64,000 nt of DNA from Apostichopus japonicus. Taxonomy: Eukaryota; Echinodermata; Holothuroidea; Aspidochirotida; Stichopodidae. A model generated the notes under the pieces. The model saw only the letters and a program-made list of their open reading frames with translations. It was not told the origin of the DNA and made no database searches. This document shows positions 53,301 to 64,000 of this stretch, piece after piece (position 1 is the first letter of the stretch; every line of letters starts with the position of its first letter). The stretch is taken from positions 35,768,898 to 35,832,897 of the forward strand of contig NC_092577.1 of assembly GCF_037975245.1 (NCBI RefSeq), read 5' to 3'. The position numbers were made by a program, and so were the translations under genes.

Positions 53301-56300
53301 AGACGACCATGGCGTTACCATACCTTTTGTTGACATAGTCCAAGTACATCATACAAATAGTGTTGAAGCTTTCGCCTTGGCACCACGGCAGAAGCTGTAG
53401 GAGGGAAACACTAAGGCAAATCGCAATTCAACTGATGGCAGTTCGTGTGCGTTACATTCACCTAGCCTCCTATATTGCATCAGCGAGGGTAAACCTATTT
53501 GATGCTCTCATAAGACCAGATGGTCGGTCAAACAGTGATGATGGGTGACAGCATAGTTCGTAACGGAAAAGTTCTGCCTTGCCAGATTAGATACCATTTG
53601 ACGCCAATAATAATCGCTTGGAGAGGAGTTGTGGTTCAACTTCAATTGAATCTCCATCCACTTTGACAGCTGCTTTGGCATTCATTGTAGTGGCCTGCTG
53701 TGATCGCTTGAAAGAAAAACTTGCACTCCTTTTGCAGCCATTTCTTGCTCAATAGTCGACCCGACATATTTGACCTTGTCTTCGTTTACATTTCCGTCAG
53801 CTATTACCCCTGTTTCAATGTTTCGTAGAGATGGATCTTCTGCAAACGGATCCCTATATTGCAGAAAAGAAATAACAGTGAACAGATGCTTGTGATCAGT
53901 TTCCTTTCGTGCCTCGAAGGATTCTTTGTGATGACTGCTCGTGTGGTAGTGAATTCCACATACCTCTTGCATAGCATTGTTCATATCTGCACATGCTGCA
54001 CGTTTAAAGTATCCACCTTGCCCTTTCGGAGTCATGCCACGTCCTCTCGTCAAACCGCCTGTTGTTTTTTAGAGACCTCATCAGTACCTGTTCAATCACA
54101 AGATCGGATGAGAGTCCAGCCAAAACCGATTACTCCCTACGGAGCATATGATTACCATTTTGGATCTCGGCATGATCTTAGGGATGATCAACTTCTAATT
54201 GTATCATCATTTGCAGATATACAAGTTGTTCCCTGCAGCAGCGAAATATTGTAACATTTCTTTTATTGTACTTAGATGAGGATTCAAGTCACCAGTCCGT
54301 TCAGCTTAAATAAACAGGCGAAATAAATAAATCATATGCATGTAGTGTATCCAAAGGGATCCTGTGCGAAGATTAGATAAAGAAAGTTTCTTCCTCTCAA
54401 GCTCTTCATATATACTGTCGAGCACATCTCTTTTTGCAGATCTCTTGAGGTGAGATTTTTTCGTCCATTAGTCTGTCGTGAAAGTTTTTTGTCGTTAAGA
54501 GTAGTTGAACTTCAGAACACAAAGAGGAGAATCCCAGTTTATTCAAAGTATCTATTAGGAACCGGGATCCGAAGTGGGGTTGCATTTGTATTCCTAATGC
54601 AATTTGTAGAGGAGCCATCAAAACCTTGGTAGTGCAGCTGGGATACTGGCGTGTCCAATTGAAGATACTTTCACTATCCGTTTTCCAGTCATAATAGTTT
54701 TAAAAATAGTTTCAAACTGTCAGGAATATACGTTAAATTTTGCTCAGTTGACGACACACTTGATGAGGATGGATATCTCAAATGTTATGCTTTCATTTGC
54801 TTTATATCATTTTTTATAAGGTTTTTTTTTTTTCCTTTTTTTTGACAGTCTTTGCAACATAAATTGATCGATGTTTTTTTATTTGAAAGTTTCATGTACT
54901 GCAACGCTTAAGAGCTGTTGTAACGAATGCAAAAGGCTTATTGAATATATTACGTCCTTTATCGAGCTTTCATTCGCTAAACATAACATTACTAGGTCTA
55001 ACGTTAGCTAGCGTGTTCTCTGACACCGTACTAGCGAGCTCTCATAGAGTTATTAAAGTAACAACTTCAACTGCTGAAAAAGCAGACAAAAACGTAGTTG
55101 AAGGTAAATGGAAATTTGGAGGTGTTGTATTAACTATTGAAAGTAATTTTGTGTCTTAGAAGAATAGATTTCAAGGCTACCCCGCGCCCTGAGGGGTCTC
55201 CCAATCTGAGCGGAAGGGCTTGCTCAGTTCCGGTGGAGTAAAATTCTAACGTAGGCCAGCTATGCCAAATGGCATGGCTCTACATCCTCCCCTGCTTCAA
55301 TTAGGTTTGTCCTCAAACAAGAGGCTATTACAAGCAAAGAAAAGTGAACATTGCTACTAATGCTAATTGTAAAGAAACTTATTTTAGCTGCATACACAGT
55401 ATGGAATAATATGAACTAGAGAAAGTGAAGAAAATAAACAAACTTCGACATTAAGAATACATGACATGCAGAACAACCCTGTAGGTGACCATACGAACGT
55501 AGTGCACCAACACAAATTAAACTGTTTCCTGTTACACCACTCGCATCAGTCCTCCCAAAGACCTCTGTTCTCCAAATATTTCCTGGAAAATATCCAGCAG
55601 CTTTTCGGGGTCTGCAACTGACTACATAGGACGATGGCGTATCTCCTGCCAAGCACATCCTCCAGGTGAGCAATAATAAAATCGACAGCCTCAATCCTTT
55701 CCAGTTTCCGCAGCTTGATTGCAGCTTCGGCATCCTCAGTGAAGCCAAAAACATCTAACCCAATCTGTCCCAGAAACTGACTTTAATTTTCTTTCTTTGG
55801 GGAAGAAGATAGACGGCACCCGAGTGTTAAACATGTCCAACTTGCTGTGAACATCTCAGCTCCTCCTCTATTTCACCCAAATTCTTCCTAATCTCTTCCA
55901 GTTCAGCCATCACTGAGTATCAGCAATTACCAATGCTCAAAGTTGCCAGCTCCCGGTTTGATCACACATCAACGTCGGCAATAGCTTTCATCAGCAGAAC
56001 TCCAGACTCGTGCACCCCACTCGTACTACCTCTTGTATCTCCGGGGAAAATGATGTTCCGGGTGACATTCCTGTGGGTGGGGTAGTGGGAGCTCCGGGTC
56101 TCTGCCGGTGACGACAAGAATGGAAGAGACACGATGGTTGTTGTTCTAGTTCATGTATTAAATCTGCTAGCGTGTTCTCTGACACCGTACTAGCGAGTTC
56201 TCATAGAGCTTTAAAAGTAACTTCAACTGCTGCAAAAGCAGACAAAAACGTAGTTAAAAGATAAATGGAAGTTTTGGAGGTGTTGTATTAACTAGTGAAA

Positions 56301-57149
56301 GTAATGTTGTGTCTCAGAAGAATAGATTTCAAGGCTACCCCACGCCCTGAGGGGTCTCCCAATCTGAGCGGAAGGGCTTGACAAGTTCCAGTGGAGTTAA
56401 ATTCTAACGCAGGCAAGCTATGCCAAAATGGCATGGCTCTACATATAGAAGAACAACACGTGTTGGCATAACCTGTACAGTATTTCATTTAGCTTAATAA
56501 CACTATGTCTTCCATAAATATAACTACGTTGCACCAGACCTTATTCACTGTATAACTTTCATTGCCCAGCAAGATCTGCAGAAAAGCTTACCTGAAAAAC
56601 GTCTGCCCAAAGGACAGCTTTGATTCCTCCAATTGTGGTATAGAAAGTGCAGACAAGACCCACGGCGATGGTCGACCCAGCGATACTCAAACCAGTTACA
56701 GCATTTAGAGCGAGAGCTGGCCCGTATATCACCACACCCAGATACAGCAATAGGTACAAACAGTTGATCAGCATTCCAAATAATCGAACTACTCGGCCAA
56801 ATCGCATACCAATGTATTCGTAGATGCTTGTTACTCCTAATTTATAAAAGATTGGCACAAATGATTGTGAAATGATTACCATTGGTATGATTTTCGCTGG
56901 GAGCACAACCCAGTATTGCGGTCCATATATGTATGTATCTGCTGTTGTTCCCAGGAATGTGACGGATGAGAGCACACTAACCACTACTGACATAGTAACA
57001 GGTATGGGATTCATTTTCCGATCAGCAAGAAGATACTCTTTAGCTGTCCGCTGCCGACCTCCCCGGAATGCATGGTACACACCGATGGAGGCTGATAAAC
57101 CCAAGAACAGAGCAAGCACAATATAATCAAGTGCAGACAAATAAGCCAT
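50367..57149 (-). CDS. SLC5-family sodium-coupled monocarboxylate transporter-like protein, copy 2
   Basis: Coding exons 56592-57149 and 50367-51569 (minus) give 586 aa, the same length and splice phase as copy 1. The first ATG (MAYLSALDY) is chosen over upstream non-ATG extension because copy 1 starts there too. The SSF features are unchanged: EYLLADRKMNPIPV, FYTTIGGIKAVLWADVFQ and LSTISSGMNAFATLFGQD. Differences from copy 1 are mostly conservative (FVSS to VLSS, RDVRL to RVVRL, TVTEDK to IETEDK, LPLVVSLAG to LPLVLSLIG). The frame is intact, so both copies look functional. The intron carries the same dead transposon as copy 1 plus a fuller LTR-like relic. Confidence 0.92.
51570..52719 (-). 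other. Intron of copy 2, unique part
   Basis: Collinear with 40,730-41,740 of copy 1 at high similarity, including the C run at about 52,146-52,157. Nothing coding is seen. Confidence 0.6.
52720..54690 (-). mobile_element. Decayed transposable element in the intron of copy 2
   Basis: Same remnant, position and orientation as 42,300-44,340, with the shared pieces RDPFAEDPSLRNIETGVIAD, MAHLQKTLLISRGEK and SRFLIDTLNKLGFSS. In copy 2 the GCDTTS region is further damaged (about 52,830-52,860). Shared position shows that insertion preceded the gene duplication. Confidence 0.72.
55014..56443 (-). mobile_element. Degenerate LTR-retroelement-like relic in the intron of copy 2
   Basis: Direct repeats of 271 bp at 55,014-55,284 and 56,173-56,443 start TGTTCTCTGACACC and end GGCTCTACA, so they have TG..CA ends. 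On the minus strand a purine tract (GCAGGGGAGGA) precedes the left repeat, as a polypurine tract would. The 0.9-kb interior has broken minus-strand gag-like pieces (IEAVDFIIAHLEDV; DPEKLLDIFQEIFGE). No target duplication was found, so the call stays tentative. Confidence 0.58.
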
Positions 57150-57438
57150 CTTCTGGACTTCTGAAGCTTTGAACTTGAAGTATGCGAAATTGACCAAGTA
57201 CGATAGTAGTAGTAGGCTCAGCTCTGCTGCAGGGGATGTTGCCCTCCTAAAATGAACAGCTCAGAACTTTTCCTCCAGTGTGCAGTATTTTTGTGTATGT
57301 GTGTTTCTACTCTATTCTATATTAAACTACTGCATAGGATCAGTTCTCAGCCCGTGCTTCAGCGGTTACATCGCCATACTACCTCCACGGGATTTTACGA
57401 TTATGGGTGATACTGTCGGCGTTTCTCAGCTGCGGGCT

Positions 57439-57447
57439 GATATATAG
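57439..57447 (-). promoter_or_regulatory. TATA-box candidate of copy 2
   Basis: The minus strand reads CTATATATCAGCCCGCAG about 290 bp before the ATG, matching the candidate of copy 1. Confidence 0.4.
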
Positions 57448-57774
57448 CTTAAAATTTATGAGTACCATCACCATTTGGGGAACGACTATATTTCCCTTCA
57501 ACGTGAAATGAAAAGCCGAAATGTACGTACAAAAAGTCTCGAAACTGGAACTACCATTTTTGCGGGATCATCGTGGATGATGGCACTATCATAATTTCAA
57601 ACACAGCAGTTAATCTAGTTTCACTCCAACTAATGAAAAGAGAATTATTAATTATCGAAACTTCGAGTGCCAAGTATTGATGACGAGGTCACAGGGGGAC
57701 CGATAAATCCAATATAGGCTATTTTCCAAACAATACCCCTTATTTGTCAATTATGAGTAATATCTTATTTCTAG

Positions 57775-57800
57775 TTATATATATCTATGAATATATATGA

Positions 57801-57878
<78 letters not shown>

Positions 57879-57880
57879 CC
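57775..57880. repeat. TA microsatellite
   Basis: Long (TA)n interrupted by TTTATA and GAATATA. It corresponds to the TA tract at 47,418-47,495 of the previous unit and is followed here by an inserted block. Confidence 0.95.
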
Positions 57881-58985
57881 GCTATTACCGAGTGATACAC
57901 AGGGGAACCACGCAGGTCGAGCAGACTATGAGCTGTTCTTAGTTCCACTGGGTCGGATAACTCCTAGCGGAGTACAGACCATTAAGTACAGCACAGAACA
58001 AGAGAACAGACCCGAGAGACCCAGGCTGACGTACCGGGATTACCACAGACATTGAATTCAAGTGGCTTAAACCCATTTCTGGGTTTGAAAGAGCCCCGAG
58101 TAGTGCACCCTTCTCGTGACCATGACCAGTTCGAGAGACGTAATTGGCAGTCTCGTGATCCAGAACGGAACCACCACGATGAGTGCGCCAGAGAGCCATC
58201 TAACCCTTTTAGTTTTGAATGGGGAAAATGGCGTGTTGAAAAGCGTGTGCCGTTTGAAAATGACTCACGTCCGAAATTTGAACAAAGACCACACGTTCTG
58301 CCCTCTCAGTTTGATGGTTTATCGAACTGGGATGACTATATGGTGGTATAATGACGGACCGGACCCGAGGCTGTTCCGACAGGACACCGATGCTGACCAG
58401 AGGACTGATATCGGCGAAGCCATGAAGAGGGCGATAGGAGAGGCACGAGAGGTACCGGCAGGAAGCACCAGTTGTGGGTGGAAAGTAGTAAGAATGACCG
58501 AGAAGAAGAGGTATGTGGTAACAACAGAGACGGCGGTTCAGGATGGGTTCTACTATCGACGAGTGAGGGAGCAATATCTCGAGTAGAAAGGTAATGCGTG
58601 GAAGCTTTGTTTTTGTTAGAGGGGGTTGTGTAACGAAAACGACTGTATTCCTTAATTTTGATTTTACTCTTCTTTATTGTTTGAATCGACGGCTGTGGAG
58701 CTTAGTCTACGCTTTGCGACATTTCATGACACAGCCGCGCTCGTCAGTCGTTGATTCACATGTTTTCACTGTTGGAATTTCCATGGAAAGTTTCCGCATA
58801 TGAGTATGATAAGAAAAGACATGTGGGGGGGGGGAGTCGACCAGATGAACAGCAGCCGGGTAGGGCGTATTTCATTGGACCAAGTTCGGCGCTACAATAT
58901 ATATATATATATATATATAATTAGAGAAAACCAGGGAAATAAGATATGACTCATAGTTGACAAATAAGGAGTAAAGTTTTGTATA
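57881..58985 (+). mobile_element. Inserted block with gag-like fragment within TA tracts
   Basis: Absent from the equivalent place between copies 1 and 2. The frame 58,052-58,351 reads REPSNPFSFEWGKWRVEKRV and then VLPSQFDGLSNWDDYMVV before a stop. Phe-Asp-Gly-x-x-x-Trp-x-x-Tyr is typical of Gypsy-type gag starts. A second open frame follows (to 58,586) that I cannot identify. The block is bordered by TA tracts, and 58,920-58,985 is an inverted copy of 57,725-57,780. Confidence 0.5.
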
Positions 58986-59151
<166 letters not shown>

Positions 59152-60089
59152 AGGAAGTCAGGTACAAGGTGTAGTTTGTTCTTAAGGTTTTGTTGTCGGA
59201 GTGGGAAAGTAATCGGCAGACGAGAAAGTAGGCGAAAGAGAAGTTAAGTGTAGAATTAAATTTTAATATAACTTTCCTTGCAGTTACATGAAAATATACA
59301 AAACACAACGTACCGGTACTTACAAACTTATGGTGTAAGCTAACGCGTGCGGAGGTACCTCCTGCATCAGCCTCGAAAATATATAGACTAGTATAAAATG
59401 AAAAAAAAACTCAAACAATATATAAAACGGTCAGGGTAAATCAGCCTCAATAATGCATAAAGCTTAGTAAGAACTGAATCAGGTATGACGTAATGATCAC
59501 GTGATGAAATATTTATGTCGGTGCTCTTGGATGAGGACGGAGGTTATTGTGTTATTGTTGCCCTTACGGCGTTCGTTGAGATTCTTTACTGTAATGTTTG
59601 TCACTCAATATTAATCCGAAGTAGGATGTAACTGATCAGTTGCACAGCATTCTGAATACACTATTCATTATTTTGTTTACGGCTTTTAAATTGCGTTATT
59701 TTCCTTTTATTATATCGCGATGGAAGATCCGGTTAAAATATTAATACTGGTACCTGAAGGCAGAAATCACTGAGCCGTTTATCATAATGAGGGATGAAAT
59801 GATGTAAGAGACAACTGCATAGTCTAACATCGATATACAATATCCACACCTGTACTTTACTGTCATGTTTCCCACTCAATAATACACTTTTTATTATTTT
59901 TTAACTACTTTTTCAATTATTTTCTTTTTAATAATATCGCGGCGTTAACTGATTGAACATCTAGTTAAATATTTATACTGGTACCTGAAGACAGAACTAA
60001 TCAGAATGCAAAAATGCATTGTGGTTTCGATAATGTAACATGAGCAGTTTTCTTCATGAATCTGACGTAACATATAGTGAAGGTGTACA

Positions 60090-60505
60090 TGTTTACAACG
60101 CTTTTTTAACTCAATGTGGTACTTCCACACACTAAATTAGAGGTCGGCCCAAGTTTTCAGTATTGAGATATCGTAATTACACGGTTTTCACAATTTGTCA
60201 CCTGGTGACCCCAAATGACCTTTGCCCTCCACCAATAACAATAGGCTTCTTTTACACAATGAGGTACTCCTACGCACCAAATATGAGGTCTGCCCATGAT
60301 TCCCTTCTTGAGATATCGTGTTTACGAGGTTTTTACAATTTGACCCCTGGTGACCCCAAATGACCTTTGACTTCCACCAAGAACAATAGGCTTATTGAAT
60401 TAAATGTAGTACTTCTACACACTACATACGAAGTCTGCCCATGTTCCAATCTTGAAATATCGTGTTTACAAGCTGGGCGTCACAAACGCACTGACACACA
60501 CATAC
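60090..60505. repeat. About 140-bp repeat family with DR1-like motif, unit 3
   Basis: About three tandem units with CCCCAAATGACCTTTGCCCT and CCCCAAATGACCTTTGACTT variants of the motif, ending with CAAGCTGGGCGTCACAAACG. Half sites are partly mutated compared with 49,069. Confidence 0.8.
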
Positions 60506-60753
60506 TAGTATACTGAAAATGGAGACCAATGAGGAATGGGCCACTGGTTTCTTGAGGTACTAGGAGACATACACTGCTGTAAGGAGCTTTAGTGGTTAGC
60601 CATCTTTCTCACTGTTCCCGAAGTAAATTTCAGATGTGGCTAGTTTTGTTTCTTCTTTCTTTTCTGTGTATCACATATAGGACTTGATATCCAAAAGATA
60701 AAACTTAAGGCATATAATACGTAAATGCTGCTATGTTATTACCATATAAGATA

Positions 60754-61154
60754 TGGGTCATTCCGTTTCAAATCAGGGATGGCTGTTGCTGCACCCTCTC
60801 CAAAAATTCCCAAATTTGTGTCATATTTATGGGTCATTCCATAATTTGTTTTGGAGTATGTTGTAGTTCGACAATGTTTTTGTAACCTTATTTTTTATAT
60901 TCCTTTTCTATGGGATAGACTCTATAGGCATCTGTAATGGAAAGGTAGTAGGATGTTTAATTGCTGAGAAATGAGACCTCAAAAATCAAGAAAATGCCAA
61001 AATGCCAAATTGCGGAATACAATACAACTGAAATTTTCAGGATATGCTTATTTCTTGGTGTTCCAATAATACAATAACATTTTTAAAAGATGTCGAACTA
61101 CAACATACTCCAAAATGTGGTGATTTGATATGGAATAACCCATATATATGACAC
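60754..61154. mobile_element. Foldback MITE-like element
   Basis: TGGGTCATTCCGTTTCAAAT at 60,754 faces ATTTGATATGGAATAACCCA at 61,122-61,141 as terminal inverted repeats. A second, longer pair (60,818-60,872 and 61,092-61,154) shares GGAGTATGTTGTAGTTCGAC. It has no coding capacity. A short TAT/ATA target duplication is possible. Confidence 0.68.
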
Positions 61155-61446
61155 AATAAAGCCTATTACACAGTATTACACAGTTTTCAAGAAAACAAAA
61201 CTAGGCTTAGAACTGTTAAATAATTGTTGACACTTTAAACTGTTGTATCATACTGAAATCAGTCAGATCACGTGACCAGTGACCTTAACACCCTGTAGAT
61301 TTCTATGAAAGAATCACAAATCCCTGACGGGCTGCTTTTTAACAGGATTAAATTTTGAAAGTTCATAAACACTGGTTTCCTTCTGTATATAGGCCTATAT
61401 TCTATGCCATAGCTGTATTTGTTCATTATGGGAGTCTTTGTGTTAC

Positions 61447-62162
61447 CAGAGTTGGGGACTCGAGTCTGGGACCCGGACTCGAGTCCGACTCGAGTCGCAA
61501 ATTTTAGGACTTGAGACTCGACTCGAGACTCGGCTGTCAGAGACTTGGGACTTGACTTTAGACTTGCCCAAAAAGTTAGCAAAGACTTGGGACTTGACTT
61601 GAGACTTGCCTTCAAAAGACTCGGTTTTTCTACTAGAGACTTGTTTGTATTTCACAATTTTCTAATCATTAAATAACTTCATAAGTTGATATCGATAATA
61701 AATAATTATGGTTTCGTGTACGCTCGAATTACGAGCGCCCAACGACGACTACAGGCGTTACCATAACTACCATTGGCTTGGTTGAATATTCCATCCAGGG
61801 CTGCTGTTTGGCTGAAGTTGGCCTTTTTCAATAAAACAGTGGCTAGCAAATTTTGAGGTAATTTGTTCTGTGGCGTGTGCCCCGGTTTTGCTATTCGGCT
61901 GTTTAATTTATACCACATAATTTCTGGAACACTGTTACATTATTCGTAGCCTGCATCGTTGTATTCAAACTTCAAAGACTTGAGACTTGACTTGGGACTT
62001 GCTCATAGGGACTTGAGACTTGACTCGACCTCCAAAGACTTGAGACTTGACTTGAGACTCGCTCAAAATTTTCAAGGTGACTTGAGACTTGACTTGAGAC
62101 TTGCTGGTAAAGACTTGAGACTTGACTTGAGACTTGCAGCTAGGGACTTGTTGACAACTCTG
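61447..62162. mobile_element. Non-autonomous hAT-like element rich in subterminal GACTTGAGACTTG repeats
   Basis: It starts CAGAGTTGGGGACTCGAGTC and ends with the complement CAACTCTG. TGTGTTAC occurs on both sides (61439-61446 and 62163-62170) as an exact 8-bp target duplication. Both ends have many GACTTGAGACTTGACTTG units in the same polarity toward the centre, like subterminal transposase-binding repeats. The 716 bp have no transposase. Confidence 0.88.
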
Positions 62163-62170
62163 TGTGTTAC

Positions 62171-63341
62171 AAATTGCATTGTACACAATATACCAGCCTT
62201 ATATACACACGCAGACACACACACGCGCCATCGCGAATGCAAAGGTTACAATTATCATCAAAATAAAAAATATTGAACTGAAATCAACCCGACATGAAAG
62301 TTGTAATTATTGCGGGCTATTCCCACATTCATGGTTGCTGATGCGTTGTAAAAAAAACTGCCTGATTATTATTACTATGATTAATTCAACGCATCATGTA
62401 TACGTAAATTGTAAGGAGATAAAATTCAACAGTTAGCTTGATTCATATTGGTGTTTTAATGTTGCTTAATTTACATTAAATTAAACTGAAATTAGAGTTG
62501 ACATTTTACGAACCAAATACAAAGGACGCGTATAGTTACGTATATTCTTCAAAAGAGAATGCGATATTAATATTACTATTAGCTGTTAGATAATTTAAAG
62601 GCAAACACTTTTACACAATGATGCAGGTAAAAGACTAATCTTCATATGTAATAGACTAGTAGTCCATTTTATGTTTGTAAGCTACTTTTTCCCCCAGAAA
62701 TAGCCCTTTAATGGGTACCATCAACCAAAGTGACTGGACTAGCAAATCTAGCACACAGTAGGTCGGCTTATCAGAAATAACATAAATTGAAAAATTCAAT
62801 GGCAAAATATAAAACTTCAACATTATGCAAACTTAAAAACTAAACTGCAATACACTTGTTTGATGAGAGTCAGTAGTTTCACAAATAAAAGTAATAAAAA
62901 AAGTCAGCCTCGGGTAATTGGACTAACGTTCTAAGCTTGCTCGACTAATCTGATATTGTGGAGTTTTGACACAGTTCGCACTTCATGCTTTCCTTCTCTG
63001 TCCAAAATGATGTTATGATATGTATCACTGTTAGCATTCCGTTTAACAAGTTCAAACAAATTGGGCTCCTACACCCATGTTTGCATAGCATGTTAGCAAA
63101 CATTTAAAAGCAAAGGATTGGGCAAAGATGGACGACTTACTATATTACCCAGCCCTGTAAAACTAACCACATATTTGTCCAGAACTGTGCATACATTTTT
63201 CAGGCTCTTCAAGCTGATAGAGTAATAAAAATAAATTGCATTTTGCAACCAGCACCCACACATATGGTAGATAAAATCTCATAAAAACAACTGAGTTATT
63301 CTGGTAGCAGCCAGAATACAACTTGATATATAAGTTATCAT
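62171..63341. other. 3' flank of transporter copy 3
   Basis: Collinear with 49,320-50,366 of unit 2 (AGAAATAGCCCTTTAATGGG, CCATCAACCAAAGTGACTGG, GCATAGCATGTTAGCAAACA). Nothing coding is seen. Confidence 0.6.
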
Positions 63342-64000
63342 TTATTCATCTAATTTGGCCATTTTCACAACCTCTTCTTGTTCATGCGGTGGCTCAACTT
63401 CTACATTCTCCCTGACACTGCAGGGCATGTGCCCTCTTAGCCGCTTTGGTAAGCAACAGGCAAAGAGTTCCCCTATTGGACTGACAAGATCAGGATTGAG
63501 ACTACTGGGATCAGTTGGGTGGGTAATTAAGCTGACAAATAGCCCAACAATCACGGTTATAAAACATGTCAAAGGGGTGTAGTAGGCATAGGATAAGGCA
63601 TAAATGTTACCAAGGTTAGGGTCAATTTCATCTTTGTCTTCTGTCACTGTGTAAACAACTTGATCAGTGAGGGTGATGTTTGCATTTGGACACTGATCGG
63701 TGAACAACGGTGGTTTGTCTACGACCGCAGGATACACATAGGAGCCTACTTTCAACCATATTCCAATGGCCAGTGCTGCTAACATGCCCACCAGTGCGCC
63801 TTTCGAATTAGCCCTAGGGAAATAGATCCCAAGTGAGAAAACTCCAAGTATGGGACCATTCAAAATACCGATAAGGCTGAGAACGAGGGGAAGGATTCCA
63901 CCCAATGATGATGCCAAAAATGCCATTGCGATTGTCAGGAGTCCAAATATAACAGATATCAGCTTCAAAATAAGGGTGAATTTGAAATCTGACATATTGG
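63342..64000 (-). CDS. SLC5-family transporter-like protein, copy 3 (partial, cut by window end)
   Basis: The last 219 or so codons of the second exon are in the window; the rest lies to the right. The frame is intact from MSDFKFTLILKLISVIFG to the stop after EEVVKMAKLDE. It has the same C-terminal membrane segments and the extracellular loop KPPLFTDQCPNANITLTD with Cys and possible N-glycosylation sites (NIT). At variant sites it follows copy 2 in the first half (ILPLVLSLIG, ALVGMLAALAIG) and copy 1 in the second (NITLTD, TVTEDK, EQEE), so it is a mosaic. Activity is presumably as for copies 1 and 2. Confidence 0.92.
   Translation of the reverse strand, partial: NMSDFKFTLILKLISVIFGLLTIAMAFLASSLGGILPLVLSLIGILNGPILGVFSLGIYFPRANSKGALVGMLAALAIGIWLKVGSYVYPAVVDKPPLFTDQCPNANITLTDQVVYTVTEDKDEIDPNLGNIYALSYAYYTPLTCFITVIVGLFVSLITHPTDPSSLNPDLVSPIGELFACCLPKRLRGHMPCSVRENVEVEPPHEQEEVVKMAKLDE

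Larger units (their letters stand above)
59566..64000. repeat. Segmental duplication unit 3 (cut by window end)
   Basis: It begins at ACGGCGTTCG like the other units. It is expanded relative to them by a third DR1-family unit, a foldback element and a hAT-like element between 60,090 and 62,170, then rejoins the shared 3' flank of the transporter gene. Confidence 0.85.

Overview
This is animal nuclear DNA: AT-rich, intron-rich, full of minisatellites, microsatellites and transposon remnants, with GT-AG introns. It most resembles a marine invertebrate. I would guess an echinoderm, possibly a sea cucumber, from the pairing of an invertebrate twitchin-type gene with an expanded SLC5 family, but the species cannot be proven from the sequence.

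Region 1 (about 1-35,490, + strand) is the 3' part of one giant muscle gene of the twitchin/titin/projectin family. I could chain 31 exons in one uninterrupted frame (1,477 complete codons plus stop). The domain order is Ig(partial)-Ig-FN3-FN3-Ig-Ig-FN3-linker-kinase-regulatory tail-Ig-Ig-(IQ-like, His/Glu-rich and acidic linker exons)-Ig-stop. Ig-Ig-FN3-kinase-tail-Ig is the canonical titin/twitchin kinase neighbourhood. The kinase keeps its Gly-rich loop, Lys, DFG and APE, but the catalytic-loop Asp is Asn (HLN instead of HRD), so it is predicted to be a pseudokinase or very weak kinase. The 5' part of the gene lies outside the window.

Its introns hold unusual tandem arrays. In four introns the repeated unit includes the end of the upstream exon plus its 5' splice site, which makes rows of decoy donors. 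In two more the array begins within about 60 bp of the donor. Introns also hold two non-autonomous hAT-type elements with target-site duplications, one inserted only 4 nt inside an intron, and three copies of a tRNA-derived SINE.

Region 2 (35,491-37,932) is the 3' UTR and intergenic DNA, with an array of small AGTCT/AGACT hairpins.

Region 3 (37,933-64,000) is a head-to-tail segmental duplication. Three units start at 37,933, 48,501 and 59,566, and each carries a minus-strand two-exon gene for an SLC5-family sodium-coupled monocarboxylate-type transporter. Two genes are complete (586 aa each) and one is cut by the window end. The large intron of copies 1 and 2 holds the same decayed transposon, which therefore predates the duplication. 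Copy 3 is a mosaic of copies 1 and 2, suggesting gene conversion. Between the genes lie TA microsatellites, a gag-like fragment, a third hAT-type element, a foldback MITE-like element and a repeat family carrying a DR1 nuclear-receptor-type motif.
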